A DNA stretch of 64,000 nucleotides from Kryptolebias marmoratus (taxonomy: Eukaryota > Chordata > Actinopteri > Cyprinodontiformes > Rivulidae): the NCBI RefSeq assembly GCF_001649575.2, contig NC_051430.1:19340296-19404295 (forward strand), read 5' to 3'. How positions within the stretch are numbered: position 1 is the first letter of the stretch; each line of letters starts with the position of its first letter. The translations under genes were made by a program, and so were the position numbers. Shown here piece by piece: positions 59,980 to 64,000 of this stretch. The notes beneath the pieces are model-generated. The model searched no databases and had not been told where the DNA came from. It saw only the letters and a program-made list of their open reading frames with translations.

Positions 59980-60830
59980 GGATATTCATGCATAAATCGC
60001 AGGTCATTGAAGTGATGAAAAAACACTGAAATGCAACATATGTGGGAATATTTGCCATAGGAAAAAAAACATTTTTAGACACGTCACACATGAATGAAAA
60101 GGAAAAAAGATCTCAGATTTTAACCAGTAGTCTTGTAAATAGCTGATTGGCCTTTAAAGCTGTAAACTTGTACAAATTTAATTTACTTTTATTGATTCAT
60201 TTCCTGAAGTGTTTCACATGACCATGAACAGAAGATGTTGTCTGCAGTTTGTGTATTTTGCAAAGTTAAATCTGTTGGAAACTATAACGTGTGTCTAACT
60301 ACCTCCTTTTCCCACGATTATAAACAACTGATGGGGCCACATTAAGTTAGATTTTGATTTAATTGACAGGACGCGCACGTACGTACACACATTTCATGTC
60401 CTTGCGCAAACACTGTGAGGAGTCTGGAAAGTGGCTCCATCTTAGCAACGGCTGCTTCAGTGAGGGAGGAAGAATCTTAACGTGTTGTGAAGTTCATATA
60501 ATGAATAAGGAAAAGAAATTGCCTAAAAAATCCACCCAAACCCTCAAAAAGAAGAAAATTCCCATCAATTTTTTAAGCTGTTGTCGTATCTTTTATCAGC
60601 AAAAACAGAATTATTGAGGCTTGTCAACAAATACTGTATTCCAAATAGTCTTTTGAACTGAAGTTCCCAGAAAACATGACTACAGCTTCAGAGAAGAGAC
60701 ACCGATCGGTGCTTTTATGTAAAAATCAGTCATTGCTTGTATGTTTACAGGCATCATAAAGAGTTTTATAAATCTGGATTAACAAAGTTTTATCTAAGTG
60801 TAAAATAAAAAGGAGAATCTACAACAGAGA
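59980..60830. other. convergent interval psmd9 / gtf2h3
   Basis: Tail-to-tail spacing that probably contains the gtf2h3 3'UTR. No clear gene or repeat. Confidence 0.55.
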
Positions 60831-63991
<3,161 letters not shown>

Positions 63992-64000
63992 CACAAGAAG

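Overview
This window is vertebrate nuclear DNA, almost certainly from a spiny-rayed (percomorph) teleost. The genes are multi-exon with GT-AG introns. Protein sequences sit closest to bony-vertebrate families, and introns are short to moderate. The intergenic DNA carries typical fish repeats: a tRNA-derived SINE, RTE/Rex3-like LINE ends with GATG tails, Tc1 and hAT relics, and AC and ATGAT microsatellites. One assembly gap of 36 N lies at 43299-43334.

Seven recognisable genes and two unrecognised secreted-protein genes were rebuilt exon by exon; reading frame holds across every junction. Left to right they are: the 3' two-thirds of clip1 (+, 930-12109); complete lrrc43 (-, 13780-20259); two tandem three-exon genes for small secreted helical proteins that look like type I cytokines (+, 23274-24749 and 26102-27264); complete mlxip/MondoA (-, 29506-43863); complete cfap251/wdr66 (-, 45359-51399); a rabgef1-like VPS9 gene (+, 53753-56006); complete psmd9 (+, 57662-59643); and complete gtf2h3 (-, 60831-63991).

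The order matches human 12q24.31 (PSMD9, WDR66/CFAP251, MLXIP, IL31, LRRC43, CLIP1), with local losses and one inserted gene. The most interesting part is the interval between lrrc43 and mlxip. In mammals it holds IL31, transcribed opposite to both neighbours. Here the same interval, in the same relative orientation, holds the two cytokine-like genes. Both have a five-codon first exon, a phase-1 then a phase-0 intron, signal peptides and N-glycosylation sequons, and the first has a strong AU-rich 3'UTR. They may be the fish counterpart of the IL31 locus, or members of the fish-specific M17/LIF-like group; no search was possible here.

Other points: clip1 has a single 2,451-nt coiled-coil exon. 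lrrc43 and cfap251 each have an RFX-type X-box upstream, fitting a cilia programme. The rabgef1-like protein has lost the ubiquitin-binding MIU helix found next to the A20 finger in Rabex-5. The remaining genes have separate housekeeping or metabolic roles (microtubule plus ends, glucose-sensing transcription, proteasome assembly, TFIIH); the block is a conserved neighbourhood, not a functional cluster.
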